DNA from: an uncultured Coriobacteriales bacterium | GTDB lineage: Bacteria > Actinomycetota > Coriobacteriia > Coriobacteriales > UMGS124 | Assembly: GCA_902464015.1 (NCBI GenBank) | Contig: CABQHM010000004.1 | Span: 21,301-85,300, forward strand | Length of the DNA: 64,000 bases | Direction of reading: 5' to 3' | Notes under the pieces: generated by a model | Seen by the model: the letters and a program-made list of their open reading frames with translations, nothing else | Databases searched by the model: none | Told to the model about the DNA's origin: nothing | Made by a program: the position numbers and the translations under genes | Part shown: positions 17,603-26,195 of the stretch, piece after piece | Numbering within the stretch: position 1 is the stretch's first letter | Layout of the letters: each line of letters starts with the position of its first letter

Positions 17603-20053
17603 TTACGCCTGGACGGGAGCCGTCGGGATCTCGGACTCGTCAAGCTTCTCGATCTTGACGAGGGTCTGCTTGGACATGCCGGAGTGGAACGGATCGTAGT
17701 TGTTGGGGTCGTCGTCGTACAGGACGTTGACCTCGCTGCCGCCGTCCTCGCAGCCGTAGCCGGGAAGGCCGAGCTCCTGGCAGTCCTCCCACCAGCCGCG
17801 GCGAGCCATGAGCACGTCGGGGGCGATGCAGTCGAAGTAACGGGCAACGAGCTTCACCCAGCCGTGCGGGCTCTCGACGCGGCACCAGTCGCCGTCCTCG
17901 ATGCCGTACTTCTGAGCCGTGGCGGGGTTGATCTTGAACCAGGGCTCAGGCTGCAGCTCGCGCAGGTAAGGCACGTTGACGTAGTAGCTGTGGTTGCACA
18001 GACGGTACGCGTGGACGTCGGAGAACACGAGCGGGTACTCAGCAGCGATGTCGGGCGTGCCGGCAATGGACTCAGCGGGGCCGTTGTACACGGGCACGCC
18101 GCTGAGCTCGCCGGTGTCGAGGTTGTTGGGCTTGCCGCCAATCCAGCTGTTGTAGCACTGGACCTTGCCGTTGGGCAGGTTGGCGAAAAGCTCCTCGTAG
18201 TTCTGCGTCTTGGCCTCGCCGGGGGTGAACTCCTCGGTGCGCTCGACGAAGATCTGGCCCTTCTCGCGCAGCTCCTCGAGCGTGATGCCCGAACCGTCGA
18301 GCTGCTCGCGCAGGCACTCGTCGAAGTCGCCGTGCCAGAAGTCGTCGCCGTAACCCATGGCGTCGGCCAGCTTGCAGTAGAAGTCCCAGTCGCTCATGGA
18401 CTCGCCCAGGGGCTCCTGGATCTTCTGGTTGATACCGATCCAGGTGCCGTCCTTGCTGTTCTTCGTGGCGAACTGCTCGTCGGACTCATAGTTGACGCAT
18501 GCGGGGAGCACGTAGTCGGCGTAGTCGCAGGAGCTGTTCCACTCGGTGTCCATCACGACGTAGAGCTCGAGCTTCTTGAGAGCCTCGATGATGGTCTTGG
18601 GCTGGCGGGTGGCGGTCAGCGGGTTGGACGACTGCGTGAAGACGCAACGCAGCGGGTAAGGCTCCTCGGTAAGGATGGAGAGCAGGCCCTTGTAGTAAGC
18701 GGTCGTGGGGCCGGACTCCTGCGTGACCATGGTCTGGAACCAACGCGGGGTCTCGGGGGCGACGAGCTTGGCGACGCCAGGCATCCAGCCGTTGGCCTCG
18801 TCCTCCTCGGAGGCGGGCAGGCGGTCGGTCAGGATGTCGACCGGGTTGGTCTTGATGAGCGAAGGAGCACCGGGCGCAGCGGCGCCGGAGCCGCCCTCGA
18901 TGGCGATGTTGCCGGTGATGGCCTCGATGAGGTCGATGCAGGCCTGGGCCCAGTGGCCGTCGTTCTGCTGGTCGCCGATGCCGTTGCCGCAGAAGATGGC
19001 CATGGGCTTGACGGTGCCCATGAGCTCGGAAATCTGCTCAATCTGCGCGGCGGCGACGCCGGTGATCTCCTCAGCCCACTCGAGGCTGCAGTCGGCCACG
19101 GATGCGGCCAGCTCGTCGAAGCCGTCGCACCAGTTGTCCACGAAGTCGTGGTCGTAGAGGTCGTTGGAGATGATGTAGTTCAGGACCGACATGGCAAGGG
19201 CGCAGTCAGTGCCGGGGCGCACGGGCACCCAGATGTCGGAGTGCGTTGCCAGGGCGTCGCGCATCGGGCGGATGTCGATGGTCTGGGCGCCCTTCTCCAC
19301 GGCGTTGAGACGGCCGTTGGGGTTGCCCTGGTTAATGCCGGAGTTCTCAGAGTTGTAGCCCCAGTTGACGATGAGCTTGGCCTTGCCGAGCTGGCCGGGC
19401 ATAGTCTTGTTGCACTGGGCGTGCGCAGGGCCGCCGAGCGTGACCAGGTTGGAGAACATGCGCTGCGAGTTGCAGATGGCGGAGTGCATGTAGTTGGGCG
19501 AGCCGTGAACGTTGAGGAAACGGCGACCCAGCGAACCGAGAACGGCGTAGTACTGAGGAGACAGGACACCGTAGGACTCGGGGCCGTACTTCTCCTTCTG
19601 CTCGAGCAGCTTGGCAGAAATCTCCTCGATTGCCTGCTCCCACGTGATGCGCTCGAACTTGCCCTCGCCCTTCTCACCCGTGCGCTTCATCGGGTACTCG
19701 AGACGCGTGGGAGAGTACATGACCTGCATGGCAGAGTTGCCCTTGGCGCACAGCGTGCGGCTACCGCGGCCCCAGTTGTTGCCGGCCTGAGGATTGCCCT
19801 CGACGTTGGTCCAGCGGCCGTCCTTGAGGTAGCACAGCGTGGAGCAGTGTGTGCGGGCGGGGCCACACATCTGGCAGAACGCGTGACGGACCTCCAGGCC
19901 CTCGTACTCGCTCTGCATACCCTCGCCAGAGGCGGCTTCCTCAGCCTGGGAGAGCAGCGGGGTCCCCAGACCGGCGCTGGCCGCCGCCATACCGGCGAGC
20001 GCCGCACCGGCGGCAACGAAGCTGCGCCTCGAAATGTTGGGGGTGCGTTCCAT
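17603..20053 (-). CDS. Tat-exported bis-MGD molybdopterin oxidoreductase, catalytic subunit (module 2)
   Basis: An 816-residue DMSO-reductase-superfamily enzyme with Tat signal SRRSFVA (residues 8-14). Cysteines lie at 60, 63, 70, 74 and 102; the spacing C60X2C63X6C70X3C74X27C102 differs from the usual CX2CX3CX27C, so a shifted ligand set (63 or 60, 70, 74, 102) is likely. The probable molybdenum ligand is Cys194 (HSAICNSQRM). The C-terminal MGD-binding domain is complete. It is divergent from the LuxR regulator at 20343. Substrate unknown: catechol dehydroxylases of gut Eggerthellaceae and inorganic-oxyanion or sulfur reductases belong to the same superfamily. Confidence 0.9.
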   Translation of the reverse strand: MERTPNISRRSFVAAGAALAGMAAASAGLGTPLLSQAEEAASGEGMQSEYEGLEVRHAFCQMCGPARTHCSTLCYLKDGRWTNVEGNPQAGNNWGRGSRTLCAKGNSAMQVMYSPTRLEYPMKRTGEKGEGKFERITWEQAIEEISAKLLEQKEKYGPESYGVLSPQYYAVLGSLGRRFLNVHGSPNYMHSAICNSQRMFSNLVTLGGPAHAQCNKTMPGQLGKAKLIVNWGYNSENSGINQGNPNGRLNAVEKGAQTIDIRPMRDALATHSDIWVPVRPGTDCALAMSVLNYIISNDLYDHDFVDNWCDGFDELAASVADCSLEWAEEITGVAAAQIEQISELMGTVKPMAIFCGNGIGDQQNDGHWAQACIDLIEAITGNIAIEGGSGAAAPGAPSLIKTNPVDILTDRLPASEEDEANGWMPGVAKLVAPETPRWFQTMVTQESGPTTAYYKGLLSILTEEPYPLRCVFTQSSNPLTATRQPKTIIEALKKLELYVVMDTEWNSSCDYADYVLPACVNYESDEQFATKNSKDGTWIGINQKIQEPLGESMSDWDFYCKLADAMGYGDDFWHGDFDECLREQLDGSGITLEELREKGQIFVERTEEFTPGEAKTQNYEELFANLPNGKVQCYNSWIGGKPNNLDTGELSGVPVYNGPAESIAGTPDIAAEYPLVFSDVHAYRLCNHSYYVNVPYLRELQPEPWFKINPATAQKYGIEDGDWCRVESPHGWVKLVARYFDCIAPDVLMARRGWWEDCQELGLPGYGCEDGGSEVNVLYDDDPNNYDPFHSGMSKQTLVKIEKLDESEIPTAPVQA

Positions 20054-20207
20054 ACGTTTCCTCCTTCACCCATTAACCCATACGTACAAAACAAGCGCGC
20101 GACAGAGCACAGTTCCGCCACGCTTGGCCTTACCATAGTCTGAAGAGCCTGAGGTGTCACGTCGGATGATTTGGCTACCGGGGTCAAATACTTTTTATGA
20201 TACGGTG

Positions 20208-20220
20208 TTTACCTGGTAAA
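20208..20220. promoter_or_regulatory. palindrome TTTACCTGGTAAA
   Basis: A perfect 13-base palindrome (arms TTTACC/GGTAAA around one base) in the 289-bp region between the module 2 molybdoenzyme and its divergent LuxR gene. The half-site GGTAAA resembles the GGTAAACT found in the module 1 divergent region at about 14407. Confidence 0.4.
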
Positions 20221-20254
20221 ATGACAATGCTTGACGAGCCAAAGAAAGCTGAAA

Positions 20255-20272
20255 ATGTTGCATGTGCAACAT
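20255..20272. promoter_or_regulatory. dyad ATGTTGCATGTGCAACAT
   Basis: Arms ATGTTGCA and TGCAACAT (8 bp, perfect) around a 2-base centre, about 70 bases before the LuxR start. The core GTTGCA-N2-TGCAAC is the same as the perfect palindrome at 7135-7148. Confidence 0.45.
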
Positions 20273-20342
20273 CGGCCAATGGTGGCGCAAGAGAGACAAA
20301 GGGTGGATAATGGCTCCGTTCGGATAACGGGAATTGGGAGAG

Positions 20343-21842
20343 ATGGCTTTGGCGAACAACAGGGAAGCCCGGCTCGGGTCGCTCGTCGCGACGACCGCGG
20401 GACTGGGATGCATCCTTGCATGGACGTATATCGTCTTTTTCAGCAGGCTTGTGCATTACTCCACGCGCAACGACATCGCGCACCTCAACAGCACATATAC
20501 CTTTGCGTGCTGCGGCATCGTGGCCACGCTGCTCGTCTGCGCAACCATCGTGGGCCTGTGCTCGCGACGCATGCCGCATCCCACGGATCCGGGCCGCTGC
20601 CGCGCGCGCTGGATCTTGCGCCTGCCACCGGTTGCCGCCGCCGTGCTGTGCGTCGCGACCGTGGTGCTCACCATGGTGGAGCGTCGCGTGTTCACGCAGC
20701 CTTGGTGCTCCATCACCTCCACCCTGTCGGGCTGCGCGGTGGCGATACTGCTGCTCGCCTGGGCCTGGGGGCTGTTGTGCTTCCGCAAAGCCTCGCTTGC
20801 CGTGGGCTGCCTGACGAGCTCATTTGTCTTTGGCGCGGTCGTGTTTGTCGCCGTGCTCTATCTCCCCACCGCGGCCGCCATCACCGTGTGCGCGCTTTTG
20901 CCGCCTTTGAGCGCGGCGCTTTTCCGGGTGGCATGCCGCAAGCCGAATCACGATGAGTGCCCCTTGACCCAATCCGCCCAGGCACCCCTGACGGCGCATT
21001 GCTCCGAAGCTGGAGGCACATCGTGGGGTGCGCTTATTCGCACGTTCATCTGCATCGGCCTGCTCGGCCTGGTAGAGAGCTTCATGCGGGCGCTCTTCCT
21101 CACGGTGGACCCCGCCTCGAGCCCCGTGGCCTACCGCTGGCTCTTCCTGCTGGCCACCGTGCTCTCTGCGGCAACGCTCGCCCTGGCCGCGAGCAAGGCC
21201 ACCAAGTCGGCCGCCGTGCGCATCACCTGCCGCACGAGCATGTGCGTGCTGGTGTTCCTCACGCTGCTCACGCCCATCGTCAGCGACCTGGGGCTGGCGG
21301 CGGACCTCACCACGCTCGTGTGCTACTGCATGTTCAGTATGCTTGCCTGGCTCTACCTCACGCTCACCGCGCGCGCCTACCCCGTCTCGGTCATCGAGCT
21401 GTTCGGCCTGGGCCTGGGCGCGTCATACCTGGGATGCCTTGCGGGCACGTTCTTCGGCGGCGTGCTCGTGTCGTTCTGCGAGCCGAGCTACCGCATCCTC
21501 AGCTTCATCGCGCTTCTATGCGCCGGCGCCATCCTTGCGGCGCTGCTCTTCATCGCCGATGAGCAGGTGTTCGCCCGCCTCATCGACGCCGACGACGACC
21601 GTCCCCAGGCACCGCGCCGCTTCATGCTGCGCGTGCAGCAGGTGGCGCAGGAGTACGGTCTCACGCCCAAGGAAACCGAGGTGTTCACGCTCGCCGCAAA
21701 GGGACGCACCACCCAGCGTATCCGCGAAGAATTGGGTCTTTCCACCGGTACCGTCAACACGCACCTCGCCCACATCTACAAAAAGCTCGACGTCCACGAC
21801 CGCCAGCAAATGCTCGACCTGGTGGAGGCGAAAGAGGAGTAG
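20343..21842 (+). CDS. membrane-embedded LuxR-type regulator (module 2)
   Basis: A 499-residue protein with about ten to twelve hydrophobic segments over the first 400 residues and a C-terminal LuxR HTH (TPKETEVFTLAAKG, RIREELGLSTGTVNTHL). The start is uncertain: the ATG at 20343 has only a close GGGAG, and an in-frame TTG lies at 20334. It is divergent from the module 2 molybdoenzyme, with two dyads in between, and is probably its regulator. It is followed by the 215-bp inverted-repeat element at 21976. Confidence 0.87.
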   Translation: MALANNREARLGSLVATTAGLGCILAWTYIVFFSRLVHYSTRNDIAHLNSTYTFACCGIVATLLVCATIVGLCSRRMPHPTDPGRCRARWILRLPPVAAAVLCVATVVLTMVERRVFTQPWCSITSTLSGCAVAILLLAWAWGLLCFRKASLAVGCLTSSFVFGAVVFVAVLYLPTAAAITVCALLPPLSAALFRVACRKPNHDECPLTQSAQAPLTAHCSEAGGTSWGALIRTFICIGLLGLVESFMRALFLTVDPASSPVAYRWLFLLATVLSAATLALAASKATKSAAVRITCRTSMCVLVFLTLLTPIVSDLGLAADLTTLVCYCMFSMLAWLYLTLTARAYPVSVIELFGLGLGASYLGCLAGTFFGGVLVSFCEPSYRILSFIALLCAGAILAALLFIADEQVFARLIDADDDRPQAPRRFMLRVQQVAQEYGLTPKETEVFTLAAKGRTTQRIREELGLSTGTVNTHLAHIYKKLDVHDRQQMLDLVEAKEE

Positions 21843-21975
21843 AGGACGACGAGGGGGCGTCTCGAAGAAGAGGCGGCGACGCAAGATTTATCGGCCGTCT
21901 GGCGAGGAACGAGCTCGAGCATCGGCGCGCGAGCTGTGGTAGACCCTCGGGCATGCTGCGCATCTTAGAAAGACA

Positions 21976-22190
21976 GATGCTTCCGCGTTTTCGGGGTTCT
22001 CCAGCCGCGCTTAACCAAGGCAGATGACTGAAGAAGGTCCGCGGCATCGAGACGACAATTTCGCCAAGCCTTCTAGCAGGCGTTTCCTTTCGCATGGGTT
22101 TTCTCTAAACCCAAGCAGCCGGCCAATAGCCCGCTTTCAGCAGCGCCAGCTCTCATCAAGCGGCTGGAGAACCCCACTTTTGCGGAAACA
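21976..22190. repeat. 215-bp inverted-repeat element, copy A
   Basis: The left arm (21976-22008) includes GGGGTTCTCCAGCCGC and the right arm (22160-22190) includes GCGGCTGGAGAACCCC; the arms are about 30 bases and nearly perfect. An element of almost the same length with the same arms lies at 52241-52457, while the interiors differ. The rest of 21843-22356 has no credible gene. MITE-like element or structured RNA; no coding content seen. Confidence 0.65.
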
Positions 22191-22356
22191 ACTCGGGGAA
22201 AATTCGCGCTGGGGCAATTGGGTGCCCAGAACCCATTGCCTCCCGCTCCCCTAAGACGAGTAGCTCATGTTCTCGCTAGCTAACCGGGCGCGTATACTTT
22301 CGTGCATCCGAAGGCAAATAAGGGGTTTGCCCGGATGTTGACGAAAGGGGTATGTG

Positions 22357-24201
22357 ATGAGCACTTGCACTCGTCGTACTTTCGTAGCAGGAACAGGAGC
22401 AGCGGTAGCAGTTGCTGCCACAGGCAATGTTGCCTTAGCTTTTGCCGAACCAGCCGACGGCACCTATACCGAATCGGCTGAGGGCCGCAACGGCCTGGTT
22501 ACCGTCGATGTGACTTTCAAAGACGGAGCAATTACCTCCGTCCAAGTCACCGATCATCAGGAAACCGAGGTGTATACCGCCGACGCGATTCCTCAGCTGT
22601 GCGACAACATCGTAGAAGCGCAGTCATTCGGCATCGATGGAATCTCTGGCGCCACCTGGACTAGCGCCGCCATTCTCACGTGCGTCCGCACCGCCGTGGA
22701 GGAAGCGGGAGGCGATGTCGAGGCTTTCAACAAGCCCAGCACCTACGAGCAGGGGCCAGATGAAGAGGTAGATGCCGACGTTCTCGTCATCGGCGGCGGC
22801 ATGTCAGGCATCTTCTGCGCCACGCGCGCGGCACAAGCCGGAGCGAAAGTCGTGCTTGTCGAAAAAGTGCGTCTTGTCGGCGGCTGCTCGGACATGTCGT
22901 TCAGCGACGCATTGTACGAGCCCGAGCAGGTCAACGAGAAAATGGTGAGCTGGATCTCCGAGCAGATGTACGCCGTGGACCCCGCCCTCATCCATAAGTA
23001 TCTTGAGAATTCCAGGCCTGCTTTTGACTACGCGCTCGAGGTCACCGACAACGCTCTCTTCCCCTATTACGGCGACCCCAATGCCTGGCTGCCCACCATG
23101 TTGGCCCCTTATACGGACCGCCCTGGAATTTACAACTCCATGCTCGCCGGTGCCGGAGTTGATGTACGCACCGAGACCACAGCCGAGATGCTGCTCTTTG
23201 AAAACAACACGGGCACGGTCATCGGCGCTGTCTGCGGGCGCAAAGACGGCTCCAAGCTCACCATCAATGCCAAGGCAACCGTTATCGCGACGGGTGGCCT
23301 GGGAGGCGACACCGCGTGGCTCAAGGAACTCTCGGGCTATGACGTCGTATGCGGCTGCCTCACCCAGGACGTGGGCGAAGGCATGAAGATGGCATGGGAC
23401 GTGGGAGCCGCAAAGCCCAAGAACCTGGGCGGTATGATGCTGCATCAGACCCTTGCCTGTGCCAAGCTGCGCGGATACGAATTCTTCCAGCAGCAGATGC
23501 CCATGATTCTTGGATATGTCCCCAGCGTGCTTGACGTAACAACCGCCGGCGTGCGTCTGCGCAACGAGGACTGGGTGAACACCGCCGTCGCCACTGCAAG
23601 CGGAGGCGCATTTGCTGGCGGCACCACCTATGCCATGCTCGACCAAGCTATGGTGGATGCGCTCATGACCGGCGGTACTGCCGCTATCGGCTTTGCCGAG
23701 TCGCCCGGCATGCCTCCCGAGTACAAGCCTCAGTTCGACATCGACACGCCGTGGGACGGCTTCCAGCAGGTCCTCGATGACTGTGTAGCCAACGGCTGGG
23801 CGTTCGCGGGTGGCACGGTCGAGGAGCTCGCGGAGGCTGCAGGCATGACACCCGCGGTGCTGGCCGCCACGGTTGAGACATACAACGGTTACTGCGACGC
23901 CGGACAAGACACATTCTTCGGCAAGGCCCCCGAGCACCTCGTAGCCTTGAAAACCGCACCCTTCTATCTGGTCGCCATTACTTACAACCAGCTGGGCACC
24001 GTCGGCGGCATCAACGTCAACGACCAGTTCCAGGCTCTAACTGAAGACCGCAAGGCCATTCCTGGCTTGTACTCGGTCGGTTCTGACGCGTACGGCACCT
24101 GCTGGAACCGCAATTACTACGGCACCGGCGACGGCATCGGCTTCGCTATGGTCTCCGGCTACGCCGCCGGTCCCATCGTAGCGGAGTATGCCCTGGCATA
24201 A
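22357..24201 (+). CDS. Tat-exported flavoprotein reductase with one covalent-FMN domain
   Basis: A 614-residue protein. Tat signal CTRRTFVAG (residues 4-12), then an FMN-binding domain with the flavinylation motif DGISGAT (Thr100), then an FAD_binding_2 domain with VIGGGMSG (145-151). Order and size match soluble fumarate/urocanate-reductase-like enzymes that receive electrons via an ApbE-attached FMN. The C-terminal region reads GLYSVGSDAYGTCWNRNY, without the His/Arg set of fumarate reductases, so another substrate is expected. ATG at 22357 with AAAGGGG upstream; an adjacent GTG is also in frame. A strong terminator follows. The nearest regulators are LuxR genes at 20343-21842 and 24437-25912 (convergent). 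Confidence 0.9.
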   Translation: MSTCTRRTFVAGTGAAVAVAATGNVALAFAEPADGTYTESAEGRNGLVTVDVTFKDGAITSVQVTDHQETEVYTADAIPQLCDNIVEAQSFGIDGISGATWTSAAILTCVRTAVEEAGGDVEAFNKPSTYEQGPDEEVDADVLVIGGGMSGIFCATRAAQAGAKVVLVEKVRLVGGCSDMSFSDALYEPEQVNEKMVSWISEQMYAVDPALIHKYLENSRPAFDYALEVTDNALFPYYGDPNAWLPTMLAPYTDRPGIYNSMLAGAGVDVRTETTAEMLLFENNTGTVIGAVCGRKDGSKLTINAKATVIATGGLGGDTAWLKELSGYDVVCGCLTQDVGEGMKMAWDVGAAKPKNLGGMMLHQTLACAKLRGYEFFQQQMPMILGYVPSVLDVTTAGVRLRNEDWVNTAVATASGGAFAGGTTYAMLDQAMVDALMTGGTAAIGFAESPGMPPEYKPQFDIDTPWDGFQQVLDDCVANGWAFAGGTVEELAEAAGMTPAVLAATVETYNGYCDAGQDTFFGKAPEHLVALKTAPFYLVAITYNQLGTVGGINVNDQFQALTEDRKAIPGLYSVGSDAYGTCWNRNYYGTGDGIGFAMVSGYAAGPIVAEYALA

Positions 24202-24236
24202 GAAGATCTCGTTTTAGAGACCGGAAGTAAACACCA

Positions 24237-24286
24237 GCGGGGGCAGGCCCGGGGCGGTTTGGTACCGCCGGGCCTGCCCCGCTTTT
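24237..24286 (+). terminator. terminator of the flavoprotein gene at 22357
   Basis: GGGGCAGGCCC (24240-24250) pairs with GGGCCTGCCCC (24270-24280), with an inner GGCGGT/ACCGCC stem, followed by GCTTTT. Part of the left half recurs at 29724-29753. Confidence 0.85.
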
Positions 24287-24436
24287 GCTACAGCCGCATC
24301 TACTTCATACAACAGCAACCCACAGCCATTAAATATCGGCGACCGTTCAGCGATTGCAAACATACCCGGACTCGAAAGTAGCGTCCACAAAGCAAAGCTA
24401 TCCAGAGCGCGGCAACCAGGCCTCTTTGTCAAACCC

Positions 24437-25912
24437 CTAGTTTTCCATCTTATCAATCAGTTCATCAAGCTCCTGGCGAGAGTGAATCCCAAGTTTGCGA
24501 TAGAGCGTACGACTATGGGTCTGGACGGTATTGATAGAGAGGTATTCGACCTGCGATATACGTTTGGCGCTGTGGCCCTCATAAAGATGTCGGGCGACAT
24601 CGATCTCGCGTGGAGTGAGAGAGAATTGGGCGGCCAGAGCCTCGAGTGCGCCATTCAAAAGCGGCGCGCCTCCAGCAGAACCCCCAGCGCAAGCGCTTGT
24701 CCGCAACGCCGAGCTGTCACGCGCCTCGAAATAACGGAGTTCGCGCTTAAACGAAACGCCGCAAACTGAGAGCGACACCGCCATTATCAAGGCAACCGAC
24801 ACAGGCACAAGCAAACTCGTAGGATCGATGTCGAACACTGGCAAGAGTGACGTCGCACCATATCCCACAAAGCATGTCAGCATTTCAGGAATAAGGAGTG
24901 CCAAAGAGCAAACAGCAATCGGGCTCGCATGGGTCTGTGCACAATAGATGGCGCAGAACACCAGCGCTGTGGACTCCGCCAGCACCCTCGCCGAAACAAC
25001 CGTGGCAACACCGGTAAACAAAAGGCTGCCTGAACAAGAGGCGACAACGCCTATTCCTAGAACAAGTGAGAAGACCAGGAGGTAAAGAACAGACACCGTA
25101 AAATGTCGCGCATCGGTGCTTGCAAAAGAAAGCAGCATGACCCCTGCGACTTCAACAATTCCAACGATATGCTTGACCATACGACCCTGCTCACCAACAG
25201 GGCCCACGCCACTGTCAAAAAAGGATTTTGCCAACGTTGCCACGACGAGCAGAGCAACAACGGCAACCATACGACCCCGGATGAAAGTCAGCTCAAACCA
25301 GTCGGCAATACAACTCGGCTTAGCCGGCGCAGGATTACCGGCAAACCAAAAACAGACAGCCGAAAGCACAGGTGAAATCGCCGCAGTAATCCTATCTACC
25401 GCAAGCACATCTCCCAGCACAAAGGTGATAACAATGCTTAGAAACGCCGACGAGAACGCACAAATTGCCACGAGCATCGGATTGGCATTCGCCTGAAGGG
25501 CCAAGATGTAAAGAGCCCGCCTTGCTAACGCCACCGTAGAAGCCGCCGTACACAAGGCGACTAAGCATTGGCAGAAGATCGTTGCAACACCCTGGAAGCC
25601 CATTGGGAAAAGAAAACCCGCGCAAATTCCGCATGAAGCGAGACCGCAAGCAGCAAACAGAAACGGCCATGTGCAACCTCGGTGGCTAGCACGCTCAAGC
25701 CCAAGGGCGATTGCACATATAAGGCAGATAAGTGCGTAGTACAGAGCCATCCATACCTCAGGCCCAACAGACATCCCGGCTTGGGGAAACGGAATCGCCA
25801 CCAAGACGCAGGCGTGACGAAACAGTTGCCACATGAAAGCAAGTCCAAGCGTTACAAACATAGTGTTTCGCCCGAAAAAGCCCTGCACAGGCGAATCGGT
25901 CTCCCCAACCAT
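24437..25912 (-). CDS. membrane-embedded LuxR-type regulator
   Basis: A 491-residue protein with many hydrophobic segments and a C-terminal LuxR HTH (TPREIDVARHLYEGHSAKRI, LSINTVQTHSRTLYRKLGIH). The ATG at 25912 follows GGGGGG. It is divergent from the tandem-FMN flavoprotein at 26196 and convergent with the flavoprotein at 22357; the divergent gene is the more likely target. Its base composition is lower in GC than that of the surrounding LuxR genes, which may reflect separate acquisition. Confidence 0.87.
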   Translation of the reverse strand: MVGETDSPVQGFFGRNTMFVTLGLAFMWQLFRHACVLVAIPFPQAGMSVGPEVWMALYYALICLICAIALGLERASHRGCTWPFLFAACGLASCGICAGFLFPMGFQGVATIFCQCLVALCTAASTVALARRALYILALQANANPMLVAICAFSSAFLSIVITFVLGDVLAVDRITAAISPVLSAVCFWFAGNPAPAKPSCIADWFELTFIRGRMVAVVALLVVATLAKSFFDSGVGPVGEQGRMVKHIVGIVEVAGVMLLSFASTDARHFTVSVLYLLVFSLVLGIGVVASCSGSLLFTGVATVVSARVLAESTALVFCAIYCAQTHASPIAVCSLALLIPEMLTCFVGYGATSLLPVFDIDPTSLLVPVSVALIMAVSLSVCGVSFKRELRYFEARDSSALRTSACAGGSAGGAPLLNGALEALAAQFSLTPREIDVARHLYEGHSAKRISQVEYLSINTVQTHSRTLYRKLGIHSRQELDELIDKMEN

Positions 25913-26007
25913 CAATACCCCCCATCTAACGCCAATCGATATCCATAATACTCGCCCGCACTTCACGTAGGGGCATGGTTGCCGGCAAAACTCCAGCTTG
26001 GTGCCAT

Positions 26008-26047
26008 ATGTGAATGTCAACTGTGAAATTAACCCAGATGTTCACAT
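26008..26047. promoter_or_regulatory. TGTGAA half-sites between divergent LuxR and flavoprotein genes
   Basis: ATGTGAA (26008-26014) and TTCACAT (26041-26047) form an inverted pair, with a further TGTGAA at 26022-26027, in the 283-bp divergent region. Candidate operator for the LuxR regulator; pattern evidence only. Confidence 0.35.
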
Positions 26048-26195
26048 GCACCAAAGGCTCAAATCTCACAAATGGAACCACAGAAAAACGCATCGGCAAC
26101 GCGATTGTCTCGTCAAACATTGAGACATCCCGGGCAGCACGGGCCCAGGCAACAACGAAGCGGCCGACCAGGGGAAGCCGCACAAGGAGGGCGAC

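Noticed and set aside
11540..20053. Naming either molybdoenzyme as a specific catechol dehydroxylase or as DMSO reductase
   Set aside because: The superfamily is clear but substrate-deciding residues cannot be judged without alignment to characterised enzymes.
17150..20143. A 997-codon open frame on the plus strand opposite the module 2 molybdoenzyme
   Set aside because: It is antisense to a molybdoenzyme and ferredoxin with clear motifs; its own translation is Val/Gly/Leu-rich without domains, as expected from high-GC shadow frames.
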